A stretch of 62,045 nucleotides of DNA, taken from a virus. Location: IMG/VR virus record IMGVR_UViG_3300046692_000139, positions 1 through 62,045 of that record, one strand, 5' to 3'. How positions within the stretch are numbered: position 1 is the stretch's first letter; each line of letters begins with the position of its first letter. A model generated the notes under the pieces. It did no database searches. It saw only the letters and a list, made by a program, of their open reading frames with translations, and was not told the origin of the DNA. Shown piece by piece: positions 45,855-55,067 of the stretch. The position numbers and the translations under genes were made by a program.

Positions 45855-48016
45855 AGCGCGACGCCTTTACTCAGCAGCTCGACCTCGGCCACGAACTGAT
45901 CATCGACAATTTCGCCGGCGGAGGCGGAACTAGCACCGGCCTTGAAGCCGCGTTCGGGCGCCCGGTCGACATCGCGATCAACCACGACCCCGAAGCCCTG
46001 GCAATGCACGCCATTAACCACCCGCACACGAAGCACCTGTGCGAGAGCGTATGGGACATCGACCCGATCAAGGTCACGAACAATCAGCCGGTCGCCCTGG
46101 TGTGGCTGTCGCCCGACTGCAAGCACTTCAGCAAGGCCAAGGGTGGCAAGCCCGTCGAGAAGAAGATCCGCGGCCTCGCCTGGGTGACACTGCGCTGGGC
46201 GGCGAAGTGCAAGCCGCGGGTGATCATGCTAGAGAACGTGGAGGAGTTCAAAACGTGGGGCCCGCTGATGCAGGATGGGAACGGTGACTGGAAGCCAGAT
46301 CCGGCCAAGCGCGGCAAGACGTTCGAAAGCTTCGTCCGCCAGCTGGAGGGGCACGGCTACAAGGTCGACCACCGCGAACTGCGCGCGAGTGACCACGCTA
46401 CGCCGACGATCCGCAAGCGCTTCTTCTTGGTGGCGCGTCGCGACGGCCTGCCGATCACCTGGCCGGAAGCTACGCACGGCGCTCCGGATTCGCCCGGCGT
46501 CCGCGCCGGCAAGCTGCAGCCGCACCGCACCGCGGCGGAGTGCATCGACTGGTCGCTGCCATGCCCTAGCATCTTCGGCCGCAAGCGCCCGCTGGCCGAT
46601 GCCACGCTGCGCCGCATCGCCAAGGGAATCATGCGCTATGTTGTCGACGCCAAGCAGCCGTTCATCGTCGGCGCCGGCGGGCCGGTCTACTCCGGTAAGC
46701 CGGTTCCGGCCAACCAACCTTTCGGCACGCTGACCACGGAGAACCACCGCGCCGTAGTCGTGCCGAGCATCGTCCCGGTGACGCACCAGGGCGGCGACCG
46801 AAGCGAGTCGGTGCACGAGCCTCTCCGGACCATCACTGGCGCCCAGCGCGGAGAGAAGGCCCTGGCGACGGCCACGATGGTTCAAGTTGGGTATGGTGAG
46901 CGGGAAGGGCAGGCGCCGCGCGCGCTCGACATCGAAAAGCCGCTCGGCACGGTGGTTGCGGGTTCGGCTAAGGCTGCACTGGTGACGGCATTCCTCAACG
47001 AGCATGCCAATGCAAGCAATCAGCGTGTCATGTCGGCCGACGAGCCGCTGCGGACCATCTGCGCTCAGGTGAAGGGCGGGCACTTCAGCATGGTGTCGGC
47101 CGCACTAGTTGGTGTCGGTGGCCGCGCCGGCGACAGCCGCCCCCGTGGTGTCGATGAGCCGACGGCGACGATTACAGCGAAGGGTGATACAGCGGCGGCC
47201 GTCGCGTTTCTGGCCAAGCACTACACCGGCGTTGTTGGTTCCGACCTGGAAAACCCGATTGGAACCGTCACTAGTACGGACCACCACAGCCTGGTGACAG
47301 CGCACGTTACCAAGTTCCGCACCGGCTCAACCGGATCCGATCTTTCCGAGCCGCTGCCGACAATCACCGCAGGCCCGAAGGAAAACCCGGCTGGCGCGCC
47401 GCATGCGCTGGGAATCGTCACCGCGCACATCCAGCGAGACATGGGCAAGAGCATCGGCCACGCTGCCGACGCGCCACTCGGGACCGTCACGGCCGGGGGT
47501 GGCGGCAAGTCTGCCCTGGTCGCAAGCAGCTTGGTGAAGCTGCGTGGCACAAGCACCGCGGCCAGCGTCGACGAGCCGCTGCATACGATCAGCGCCGGCG
47601 GCCAGCATCACGCCGAGGTCCGGTCGTTCTTGCTGGCCTACTACGGCACCGATCAGGATCAGGCTCCCACCTCGCCGCTCGCCACCATCACGAGCCGCGA
47701 CCGCTTCGGACTGGTGACGATCCAGGGGCAGGACTACGAGATCGTCGACATCGGACTGCGGATGCTCGCGCCGCACGAGTTGTATCGCGCCCAGGGCTTC
47801 CCGTCGGATTACGTCATCGACGAGATCCCTGACCCAGCCCGCCTATTCGTCGACGGCCACCAGGTGGAGGGCGATCCGCTCGCACTGCCGCGCATCCCGC
47901 TGACCAAATCGGCCCAGGTGCGCATGTGCGGCAACAGCGTCTGCCCGCCACTTTCGGAAGCGCTCATCCGCGCCAATTTCGCGCACGAGCAGCAGATCGT
48001 CGGGAGGGCGGCCTAA
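45851..48016 (+). CDS. C5-cytosine DNA methyltransferase with expanded repeat domain
   Basis: 721 residues. AdoMet motif IDNFAGGGGTSTGLEAAF (18-35), catalytic loop SPDCKHFS with Cys90 (PDC instead of the usual PPC), ENV at 128-130, and C-terminal GNSVCPPLSEALIRANF. Between the catalytic core and C-terminus (~287-640) are about ten imperfect copies of a ~35-residue unit with the core D-E-P-L-x-T-I/V-T/S. Typical family members are 300-450 residues. The repeats replace or extend the target recognition domain. No partner restriction enzyme is present. Confidence 0.88.
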   Translation: MKRDAFTQQLDLGHELIIDNFAGGGGTSTGLEAAFGRPVDIAINHDPEALAMHAINHPHTKHLCESVWDIDPIKVTNNQPVALVWLSPDCKHFSKAKGGKPVEKKIRGLAWVTLRWAAKCKPRVIMLENVEEFKTWGPLMQDGNGDWKPDPAKRGKTFESFVRQLEGHGYKVDHRELRASDHATPTIRKRFFLVARRDGLPITWPEATHGAPDSPGVRAGKLQPHRTAAECIDWSLPCPSIFGRKRPLADATLRRIAKGIMRYVVDAKQPFIVGAGGPVYSGKPVPANQPFGTLTTENHRAVVVPSIVPVTHQGGDRSESVHEPLRTITGAQRGEKALATATMVQVGYGEREGQAPRALDIEKPLGTVVAGSAKAALVTAFLNEHANASNQRVMSADEPLRTICAQVKGGHFSMVSAALVGVGGRAGDSRPRGVDEPTATITAKGDTAAAVAFLAKHYTGVVGSDLENPIGTVTSTDHHSLVTAHVTKFRTGSTGSDLSEPLPTITAGPKENPAGAPHALGIVTAHIQRDMGKSIGHAADAPLGTVTAGGGGKSALVASSLVKLRGTSTAASVDEPLHTISAGGQHHAEVRSFLLAYYGTDQDQAPTSPLATITSRDRFGLVTIQGQDYEIVDIGLRMLAPHELYRAQGFPSDYVIDEIPDPARLFVDGHQVEGDPLALPRIPLTKSAQVRMCGNSVCPPLSEALIRANFAHEQQIVGRAA

Positions 48017-48261
48017 TGCGCTGCGACCCCGACCAAATCTGTGGCTACTGCACCGGCTTCACCAGGAAGGAAGCAGAGCCGCAATACGCCGCCCTCGGCA
48101 TGGGCCGCTGCCACGGCTACGACAACGACGAGACTTCGCCTGTTCGCTACGTCGCCTGGAACGAGTCATGCTTCCTGTTCGACAAGGACAAGGATCGCGC
48201 CACCGCCGATTCACGGCGCCGGTTTGTCGAGAAGTGCCGCCTTGAAGGAGTGTCCGAATGA
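48016..48261 (+). CDS. small zinc-binding-like protein
   Basis: 81 residues, one-base overlap with the methyltransferase stop. Cys pattern CDPDQICGYCTGF near the start plus later Cys/His (GRCHGY, ESCFLF, EKCRLE). Function unknown. Confidence 0.62.
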   Translation: MRCDPDQICGYCTGFTRKEAEPQYAALGMGRCHGYDNDETSPVRYVAWNESCFLFDKDKDRATADSRRRFVEKCRLEGVSE

Positions 48262-48734
48262 TCCTTGCAATCGACCCCGGCACTGAGCAGTCCGGCTACT
48301 GCATCTATGACGGCGACCGCGTACGCGAATCCGGTGTGCTGCCGAATGCCGACATGCTGGTGCGCGTGCAGCAGTGGCCGGCGCAGCGGCTTGCTGTGGA
48401 GATGATCGCCAGTTATGGCATGGCCGTAGGCCGCGAGATCTTTGAAACTTGCGTCTGGATCGGCCGCTTCCAGCAGGCGTGGCACAAGCCCGAGGCTGTC
48501 GAGTTGGTCTACCGGAAAGACATAAAGCTGCACCTGTGCGGCACCACGAAGGCCAAGGATCCAAACGTTCGCCAAGCACTGCTCGATAAATTCCCACGTA
48601 CAGGTGGCGGAGCAACACCGCAAGTCGGCATCAAATCAAAACCCGGGCCGCTTTTCGGGGTATCTAGCCACGCATGGGCGGCACTTGCGGTGGCGGTGAC
48701 GGCAGTAGAACAACATCGGAGGGACAAATCATGA
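48258..48734 (+). CDS. RuvC-like Holliday junction resolvase
   Basis: 158 residues. RNase-H-like fold: LAIDPGTEQSGYCIYD with first catalytic Asp, LAVEMIASYGMAVG with Glu, and a C-terminal helix with SSHAWAALAVAVTAVEQ. Matches phage RuvC-type resolvases that cut branched replication intermediates before packaging. Confidence 0.82.
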   Translation: MILAIDPGTEQSGYCIYDGDRVRESGVLPNADMLVRVQQWPAQRLAVEMIASYGMAVGREIFETCVWIGRFQQAWHKPEAVELVYRKDIKLHLCGTTKAKDPNVRQALLDKFPRTGGGATPQVGIKSKPGPLFGVSSHAWAALAVAVTAVEQHRRDKS

Positions 48735-49522
48735 TCGGCCAGCAAATCCTAGAAATCATCGCAGCAACGCCAGATTGCCGCGAGGAGCACATCTACGACG
48801 GTGTCTTCGTCGACGAGCACGAGACGCACGCTTCGATTGCCGCGCTGCTGGCGGTGGGCGACGTGGTGGCCTTGACTCGCGAAGACGGCCTCACGCTCTA
48901 CCACCTGAGCGACAAGTTCAAGGCATCTGACGCCTACAAGCGAATCGAGATGCGGCTGAACGTCGAGCGCGACACGCCGGTCGGTCTGCCGAGCATCGAG
49001 CGCGCAATCGAGTTCGTCAGGGTGCGCACCAAGAAGAACCGCGAGGTGACGACGTCCGAGTTGCACGTCCTGCTCGAACTGCCGCCGGATGCGCTCGTGT
49101 CGCACCATCTCGCCGACGCATTGGCAGACGGCCGGCTGATCAAGGACGGCAAGCACTGGACGATCGGTGCTGGCACGGCGGTCGAGGAGCCGAAGCCAGC
49201 GCTGGCCATTCCGCAATTCGTGCAGCCCCAGGCTGACAACGTCGTTCCGATCTCGTCGCCGCGCATGGCTCGCACCAAAGAACCGGCCAAGCTCGATTTC
49301 GCCGCCTTCGCTGACATGGTGAACGAGCGACCGGAGCACGTGAAGGAGGTGCTGTCGCTCAGCTCCGGCGCCGGCCCCGTGATCCGCTGCGGCCTGTGGT
49401 CCGATGGCGCGGTCGAATTGCAGCGCGACGGACAGACGCGGGCGCTGTTATTGCCGGACGAGATGGCGTGTCTCGCGGACTTCTGGCCGCGCATTGCAAC
49501 TAACGCCAAGGAGGCGTCGTGA
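48731..49522 (+). CDS. hypothetical protein, replication module end
   Basis: 263 residues from ATG 48731, overlapping the resolvase. Begins with two winged-helix-like parts (QQILEIIAATPDCREEHIYD; TTSELHVLLELPPDALVSHH). Then comes a Pro-rich linker and a C-terminal domain (FADMVNERPEHVKEVLSLSS; LLLPDEMACLADFW). Possibly a regulator; no family assigned. Confidence 0.62.
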   Translation: MIGQQILEIIAATPDCREEHIYDGVFVDEHETHASIAALLAVGDVVALTREDGLTLYHLSDKFKASDAYKRIEMRLNVERDTPVGLPSIERAIEFVRVRTKKNREVTTSELHVLLELPPDALVSHHLADALADGRLIKDGKHWTIGAGTAVEEPKPALAIPQFVQPQADNVVPISSPRMARTKEPAKLDFAAFADMVNERPEHVKEVLSLSSGAGPVIRCGLWSDGAVELQRDGQTRALLLPDEMACLADFWPRIATNAKEAS

Positions 49523-49869
49523 ACGAACCCGACCAAGCAATCCTCGAAGAAGCTCCGCAAGCTGATTCTCCTTTCGTCGTCGTCATGAAGACATGGTCAG
49601 CGTGGATGCGCCTGAAGGACTGCGAACACAGTACGGGAGGCAGCGTAGCGGATCAGGATACCAAGGAGTTCATGGCTATCGGCGAAGCAGTGAGCGTAAT
49701 GGTATGCGATCTTGGAAAACATGAGCGATGGGCTGTCAGGCGCGCTTTCGGGGTCTGTGACGTATGGATTTATCCCCAAATCTCGCTTCCTGATGCATTG
49801 GCGAGCGCCGAAGAGATTTTGATGCCAAAGCTCAAGAAAAATGTTGCGACAAAGAGATATTTCAATTAG
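49519..49869 (+). CDS. candidate late gene regulator
   Basis: 116 residues from GTG. Trp-rich N-terminus (FVVVMKTWSAWMRLKDCEHS), central helices (EFMAIGEAVSVMVCDLGKHE, RWAVRRAFGVCDVWIYPQ). It is the last rightward gene before a strong terminator and the late genes, exactly where antiterminator Q-type proteins sit. Sequence is compatible with but not diagnostic of such a role. Confidence 0.5.
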   Translation: MNEPDQAILEEAPQADSPFVVVMKTWSAWMRLKDCEHSTGGSVADQDTKEFMAIGEAVSVMVCDLGKHERWAVRRAFGVCDVWIYPQISLPDALASAEEILMPKLKKNVATKRYFN

Positions 49870-49910
49870 GATATATGCGTTAGATGTCGCAACTGCGCTC
49901 TAGCGTCACA

Positions 49911-49940
49911 AAACCCGCTCCCGAAAGGCTGCGGGTTTTT
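49911..49940 (+). terminator. terminator at the start of the late region
   Basis: AAACCCGC (49911-49918) pairs with GCGGGTTT (49931-49938), followed by TTC. Plausible target of late antitermination. Confidence 0.82.
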
Positions 49941-49957
49941 CATTTTGGGTCGAGCAC

Positions 49958-50101
49958 ATGAAAGCCATGAAGTCGAAACTTGCGGCGCAAATCCTACGCA
50001 GCGGCGCTCGTATCCCGCTGGCGAATGGTGGCCGGTTCGACTTCCAAGGCACAAAATATGCAGTGAAGATCGTGCCGAAAGCAGCAAGAAATAGCGCGTA
50101 A
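49958..50101 (+). CDS. small basic protein
   Basis: 47 residues (MKAMKSKLAAQILRSGARIP ... KAARNSA). Basic with strand-rich middle (GGRFDFQGTKYAVKIVPK). Ribosome site weak. Lies between terminator and the hairpin/tRNA segment. Function unknown. Confidence 0.5.
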   Translation: MKAMKSKLAAQILRSGARIPLANGGRFDFQGTKYAVKIVPKAARNSA

Positions 50102-50104
50102 CTT

Positions 50105-50222
50105 CGGGATAAGCGAGAGCCTGGTGAAAGCCCAGGCGCTACACGCATGCTGATTGATCCCGTTCTGCTAACGGGCTCGAACAGCGAGATAGCAACAGGC
50201 AGGCTGTTTCAGTCAGCAGTCG
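50105..50222 (+). ncRNA. hairpin-rich segment upstream of tRNA-Tyr
   Basis: Contains CGGGAT/ATCCCG pairing across ~55 bases around a GCCTGG/CCAGGC hairpin. Alternatively CCCGTT/AACGGG pairs, followed by CTCG/CGAG and AACAG/CTGTT hairpins. No gene fits. It may be a degenerate tRNA or a small structured RNA; pairs are mutually exclusive in part. Confidence 0.4.
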
Positions 50223-50232
50223 TGTGGTTCAT

Positions 50233-50324
50233 GGGTGAGAGCCGAATATTGGTTAAGTCGGCGCGGACTGTAAATCCGTAGTGCTCACGAGGCGGTGGAG
50301 GTTCAATTCCTTCCTCACCCACCA
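50233..50324 (+). tRNA. tRNA-Tyr(GTA)
   Basis: Acceptor GGGTGAG pairs with CTCACCC, discriminator A and encoded CCA. D-arm CCGA/TCGG with TTGGTTAAG loop; anticodon arm GCGGA-CTGTAAA-TCCGT (anticodon GTA); long class-II variable arm; T-arm GGAGG-TTCAATT-CCTTC. Position 8 is A instead of the near-universal U, so folding may be slightly unusual. Reads UAC/UAU. Confidence 0.85.
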
Positions 50325-50362
50325 TTCAGCGTCTCCTCCCTGCCTACCAAGGCTTGGACTTT

Positions 50363-50396
50363 CCGCCTGTCGCAGCAATGCACAGGCGGCTTTTTT
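50363..50396 (+). terminator. terminator after tRNA-Tyr
   Basis: CCGCCTG (50363-50369) pairs with CAGGCGG (50383-50389), followed by CTTTTTT. Confidence 0.82.
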
Positions 50397-50452
50397 ATTC
50401 GAGGTTTGCCGCACGAAGCAGCGCGGCTAGCCTCAACACGATTGAGGCATCC

Positions 50453-52891
50453 ATGCCGTTCCCGAAAGAACTGCCGGTCCCGACCTACGCCAAAGGCACG
50501 ATGCCCGTTGGAACGCCAGTCAAGGTGTTCGAGCCGTACAAGGCTCCCACCTTCACTGCACCGGCAGTCCCGGTGGCCGGCAGCGTCACCAATGTGACGC
50601 TGCAAAGCACTTCGGCAGCAGACCAGAGCAACGTGCCGTTCACGTTTGGCCATGCGTTCAAGCGCGGCGACCTGGGACCAGATTGCGCCCTGGTTGGTGC
50701 GATCGCAGGCAAACCGGATCTGCCGCTCCAGGTGAACGTCAAGGCAACGCACGACGACGGCTCGGTGCGCCATGCGATCATCAGCGGCGTGTTGCCTAGC
50801 TTGCCTGCCGGCGCGTCGGTGGTGATGGGTCTGAAGCGCGTGTCGCAGCCTGCAATGGTCGCGCTCGGCGTCCCACTGCCGCAATCGCTCCCGTCAGCTG
50901 TGGTGACGATCGCCGGCGTAGCTTACACTGCCGCACCGAAGCAGGCCGACTCCGCAGCGATCTGGATTAGCGGTCAGTCTGTGAACGATTACGTGCTCAA
51001 TGTGCCGTTCGTCGCCGCTGATGGCACCGCGCATCCGACACTGACCGCACAGTTCTCCGTTCGCGCCTACAGCTCTGGCGGCGTCCGCGTCGATGCTGTG
51101 GTCGAGCACTGCAAGGCGTACGCGTCGACCGCTGACATCACCTACGACGTCACGCTGTCGGCGAATGGTGCGGCCGTCTACAGCCAGGCTGGGCTTACCC
51201 ATAAGCCTTGTGCCCGTTGGAAGAAATCGTTCTGGTACGGCGCCGCCCCAGCCCTGCACATCAAGCACGACACCGCGTACCTGATCGCCTCGCGCGCCGT
51301 TCCGAACTACGACCAGAGCGTTAAGATCGATGAGGGGATACTGGCGAAGTACGCCGCCGCCATGACGCCAGAGAAATTCGCCCCTATGAAGTATGGGCGC
51401 TTCCAGCCTTACATGGGTACCACCGGTGGTCGCCCAGACATTGGCCTGATGCCAGATTCCTACGTTGCTGCTTTGCTGTCCATGGACAAGCGCGCCAAGG
51501 ATCTGATGCTGGCTTCCGCTGACGTCGCTGGTAGTTGGCCCACTCACCGTCGAGACGATAGCAATGGCCCGGGGCGCGGGCTGCCGCTGAGTGTCATCAA
51601 CTTCCCCTATGCCACCGTACTCGGCACGCCGGGCGACTCGTCGAACCCGAACACCGGGAGGCAGGAGCATCTTCCAAGCCTGACAATGGCCAAGGACAAT
51701 GATGCAGATTCATCTCACCAGCCGGCATTCGCCTATCTGCCTTACTTGTTGACTGGTGACTTCTTCTATTTGGAAGAACTGCATTTCTGGGTGTCTTTTA
51801 ATAGCTACCTGGACAACTGCTATTACAGGAAGTTTGATAAGGCGCTCGTCTCGCCGGACCAGCTTCGCGGGCAAGGTTGGAGTCTTCGCACGCTGGCGCA
51901 GGCTGCCGCGATCACGCCGGACGATCATCCGACCAAGCAGAGCTTCATCTACTGGTACGAATGTAATATGGCGTGGTACAACGCCACTTACACTAATGGG
52001 CCAAGTGCTGTTGCGACGGAAGCCGGCTATTACAACCAGCTAGGTATTGTCACCAACGGTTATTCCATCGTATATAACCTCAATGGCGGCGCCAGTAACG
52101 GCACTGCGCCATGGCAGGATGACTTCTTCACTCAAGCAATTGGCCACGGTGTAGAGCTCCTGGGCTATGAGTCCGCAAAAAGTCTGCTGAAGTGGAAGGC
52201 GAAATTCCAGATCGGGCGCCTACTTGCCCCGGGGACGTGCATCCAGAATGCAGCGATCTATTCGCTCGGTGTGCGCAAAGACAAGACTCTTCCATACTTC
52301 GCCACTTTGGCTGAATGTATGGATTTCACGCTTCCTGCGGCACAGAAGGCGGCGGCTTGCAATTCTCCCGAGCGGCTGGCCTTGATGTCGTCCAAGTGCC
52401 TCCCTGGTGATCTGGACGGCTATCCAGATTCGACCGAGGGATACCCGGCCAATTATCAGCCAGCGTTGGCGGCAGCAGTTGATTCTGGATACGCGGATGG
52501 GCTTAAGGCGTGGGGCATGTTCGCCGCTCGACCGACCAAGCCGAATTACAGCAGTTCGCCCCAGTTCGCGATCGTGCCGCGGCTGGTGACGGAGGCCGCG
52601 ACCGTTCCGACGCCCGCGCCTGCTCCGACTCCCGTTCCCACTCCCGTTCCAGCGCCTACGCCCGCGCCAGCTCCAACCCCAGCGCCTACACCAGTTCCGG
52701 ATCCGGCACCCATGCCAGCCCCGGCGCCTGTCGTCACGACCACGTACCAGGAAGTCAAGGCAAGCGACGTCATGGCGTTCTACGCAAAAGGTTTCGCAGC
52801 TCCAGCCGGACAGACGATGACCGGCGCCGACTGGTTCTTCGATGCGGCCAAGGGTGTGGTTGTCTTCAAGGTCACGACTACGAAGCCATGA
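50453..52891 (+). CDS. large putative carbohydrate-active or adhesin protein
   Basis: 812 residues from ATG 50453 (GAGG upstream). N-terminal beta domain ([40 protein letters not shown]) and a large aromatic helical part ([37 protein letters not shown]) recall RIFT/rhamnogalacturonan-lyase-like proteins with an alpha-barrel. Then a (TPAPxP)n linker at ~715-760 and a small C-terminal domain. No signal peptide. Placed just before the terminase genes; probably a virion or exopolysaccharide-acting protein. Family call is tentative. Confidence 0.6.
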   Translation: MPFPKELPVPTYAKGTMPVGTPVKVFEPYKAPTFTAPAVPVAGSVTNVTLQSTSAADQSNVPFTFGHAFKRGDLGPDCALVGAIAGKPDLPLQVNVKATHDDGSVRHAIISGVLPSLPAGASVVMGLKRVSQPAMVALGVPLPQSLPSAVVTIAGVAYTAAPKQADSAAIWISGQSVNDYVLNVPFVAADGTAHPTLTAQFSVRAYSSGGVRVDAVVEHCKAYASTADITYDVTLSANGAAVYSQAGLTHKPCARWKKSFWYGAAPALHIKHDTAYLIASRAVPNYDQSVKIDEGILAKYAAAMTPEKFAPMKYGRFQPYMGTTGGRPDIGLMPDSYVAALLSMDKRAKDLMLASADVAGSWPTHRRDDSNGPGRGLPLSVINFPYATVLGTPGDSSNPNTGRQEHLPSLTMAKDNDADSSHQPAFAYLPYLLTGDFFYLEELHFWVSFNSYLDNCYYRKFDKALVSPDQLRGQGWSLRTLAQAAAITPDDHPTKQSFIYWYECNMAWYNATYTNGPSAVATEAGYYNQLGIVTNGYSIVYNLNGGASNGTAPWQDDFFTQAIGHGVELLGYESAKSLLKWKAKFQIGRLLAPGTCIQNAAIYSLGVRKDKTLPYFATLAECMDFTLPAAQKAAACNSPERLALMSSKCLPGDLDGYPDSTEGYPANYQPALAAAVDSGYADGLKAWGMFAARPTKPNYSSSPQFAIVPRLVTEAATVPTPAPAPTPVPTPVPAPTPAPAPTPAPTPVPDPAPMPAPAPVVTTTYQEVKASDVMAFYAKGFAAPAGQTMTGADWFFDAAKGVVVFKVTTTKP

Positions 52892-52898
52892 GGCAGGG

Positions 52899-53210
52899 AT
52901 GAACAACGCCGACATCTACCAGGCTGTGATTCTGCGCGCGGTGAACGGGCCAAAGGCGAACAGCCTGCAAGTCGATGATCTGGCGCGGTTGAAACGGATC
53001 TGCCAACACCTGGCCGATTGCGAGGAGGCGCAGCGCTTGATTCGGCGCAAGGGCTACGGCAAGGCTGGCATGTCATTTCTCGATATCGTCGCCAGCGTTC
53101 CGCCAAACCCGCTGAAGTGGCTAAGTGGCGCGTTTAGGCCAGGTGCGGCGAAGTCGCAGGAAGACCAGACGAAGCTGGCCGAGGCGTTTGATATCTGGTC
53201 GTCAAAGTAA
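52899..53210 (+). CDS. hypothetical protein before terminase
   Basis: 103 residues from ATG 52899 with GAGGCAGGG upstream. Helical (LQVDDLARLKRICQHLADCE; CEEAQRLIRRKGYGKAGMSF). No family recognised. Confidence 0.62.
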   Translation: MNNADIYQAVILRAVNGPKANSLQVDDLARLKRICQHLADCEEAQRLIRRKGYGKAGMSFLDIVASVPPNPLKWLSGAFRPGAAKSQEDQTKLAEAFDIWSSK

Positions 53211-53249
53211 CTCCGCGCAGGAGAGTCGCGCAACGATAGGTAGAACGCC

Positions 53250-53801
53250 ATGGGCCGCAAATCAGCGCTGACGGAAAAGCAGTGGCAGCAGATTGGTGAG
53301 CGGCTCCTCAAGGGTGAACCAGGGCGAGTGCTGGCTCGCGAGTATGGCGTCTCTGAGGCCGCGATTCGCAAGCGCTTTGGTGCGCAGACAAAACAAATTA
53401 AAACCGTTGCAAATCAATTGGTTGCAGTGGAAACGGCTTTTGCTGCACTTCCGATAAGTGCGCAAATAAGTGCGCGATCGCTAGCGGATGAACTAAAAGA
53501 GATCTCGGCGCATTTAGCTGGTGCCGCACGCTTTGGAGCGGCAACCGCGCACCGCTTGTCAGGGATCGCAAATGCTCAGGTGGCGAAGATTGACGACGCA
53601 GATCCGTTAAATGCCCAATCGGTCGAGTCGCTTAAAGGTATCTCTGCGCTGACCAAACTGGCGAACGAGTCGAGCACCATCGCCATCAACCTCCTGAGTG
53701 CCAATAAGGAAATGGTCAAGACCGCCATGCAGGACGAAGAGGTGCTGCCGGTCCAGATCATCGTCCAGGTCGAAGATGCAAGTCGCCCCGAAGCTGAATA
53801 G
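53250..53801 (+). CDS. terminase small subunit
   Basis: 183 residues. N-terminal HTH (LTEKQWQQIGERLLKGEPGR, VLAREYGVSEAAIRKRFG), a helical oligomerisation part and an acidic C-terminus (EEVLPVQIIVQVEDASRPEA). Overlaps the large subunit start. Recognises phage DNA to begin packaging. Confidence 0.82.
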   Translation: MGRKSALTEKQWQQIGERLLKGEPGRVLAREYGVSEAAIRKRFGAQTKQIKTVANQLVAVETAFAALPISAQISARSLADELKEISAHLAGAARFGAATAHRLSGIANAQVAKIDDADPLNAQSVESLKGISALTKLANESSTIAINLLSANKEMVKTAMQDEEVLPVQIIVQVEDASRPEAE

Positions 53802-55059
53802 GCCTCAGGCGCGCTTCCTTGCCCTTGACCGTAAGTTCCGAGCATTCGTTGCTGGCTTCGGTAGTGGCAAGACCTGGGTTGGCTCCTCCGCACTCGCCCA
53901 GCATGCCTGGGAGTGGCCCAAGGTCAACGCTGGCTACTTCGCCCCGACCTATGCGCAGATCCGCGACATCTTCTACCCGACGATGGACGAGGTGGCCTAC
54001 GAATGGGGGCTCACCACCAAAATCCACGAGTCGAACAAGGAAGTCCACCTTTATTCAGGGTCACGCTACCGCAGTACGGTGCTGTGCCGCTCGATGGAGA
54101 AGCCGGGCGACATTGTCGGCTTCAAGATCGGCAAGGCGCTGATCGACGAGCTCGACGTCATGAAAGCGGTCAAGGCGGAGATCGCCTGGCGCAAGATCAT
54201 CGCCCGTATGCGCTACAAGGTCGACGGCCTGCGCAACCAGATCGACGTCACGACGACGCCTGAGGGCTTCAAGTTCGTCTACCAGCAGTTCGTCAAGGCG
54301 CTGCGCGAGAAGCCTGAGCTTGCGACGTTGTATGGGCTGGTACAGGCCAGCACGTACGACAACGCGAAGAACCTCCCCGACGACTATATATCCTCGCTAC
54401 GCCGCAGTTATCCGCCGCAGCTGATCGAGGCGTACATACGCGGCCAGTTCTGCAACCTGGCAAGCGGCAGCGTCTACCCGAACTTTGACCGGATGCTGAA
54501 CCACACGCCCGAGCGTATCCGTGACGGCGAAGCGGTGCACGTAGGCCTCGACTTCAACGTCTTGAATATGACCGCCGCGGTGAACGTGATCCGCGACGAC
54601 CTGCCGCTTACGCTGGACGAGCTGACGCAGGTCCGCGACACGCCGACGATGGCTCGCATGCTCAAGGAGCGATTCAAGGACAAGGGTCATGCAGTCGCGA
54701 TCTACCCGGACGCAAGTGGACAAAACACAAGTAGCAAGAATGCCGGCGAATCCGATCTGTCGATTCTGCGGCAGGCCGGCTTCACGATCGTCGTGGATAA
54801 CACGAACCCGGCCGTTCGGGACCGCGTGAACGCGGTGAACGCACTAATCCTGAATGACGCTGGTGAGCGACGCTGGAAAGTGAATACGGACGCCTGCCCG
54901 GTTCTAACCGAGGCGTTTGAGCAGCAGGCGTACGACAAGAATGGTGAGCCGGATAAAAAGACCGGGCATGACCACCCGCCAGATGCGGTTGGTTACTTCC
55001 TTGTGAAGCGCTGGCCGATCACGAAACGCATAGCAAGCGTCACCCCGCTGCGAATGTAA
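53776..55059 (+). CDS. terminase large subunit
   Basis: 427 residues from ATG 53776. ATPase with Walker A GFGSGKTW (27-34) and Walker B KALIDELD; C-terminal RNase-H-like nuclease with Asp in HVGLDFNVLNMTA, YPDASGQ and GHDHPPDAVGYF. Packaging motor and headful nuclease. Circular permutation of the assembly is consistent with, but does not prove, headful packaging. Confidence 0.94.
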   Translation: MQVAPKLNRPQARFLALDRKFRAFVAGFGSGKTWVGSSALAQHAWEWPKVNAGYFAPTYAQIRDIFYPTMDEVAYEWGLTTKIHESNKEVHLYSGSRYRSTVLCRSMEKPGDIVGFKIGKALIDELDVMKAVKAEIAWRKIIARMRYKVDGLRNQIDVTTTPEGFKFVYQQFVKALREKPELATLYGLVQASTYDNAKNLPDDYISSLRRSYPPQLIEAYIRGQFCNLASGSVYPNFDRMLNHTPERIRDGEAVHVGLDFNVLNMTAAVNVIRDDLPLTLDELTQVRDTPTMARMLKERFKDKGHAVAIYPDASGQNTSSKNAGESDLSILRQAGFTIVVDNTNPAVRDRVNAVNALILNDAGERRWKVNTDACPVLTEAFEQQAYDKNGEPDKKTGHDHPPDAVGYFLVKRWPITKRIASVTPLRM

Positions 55060-55067
55060 AGGACCCA

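Noticed and set aside
52600-52735. Tandem CCNGCNCC-type repeats
   Set aside because: Encode the Pro-Ala linker of the preceding protein domain; no spacer structure.
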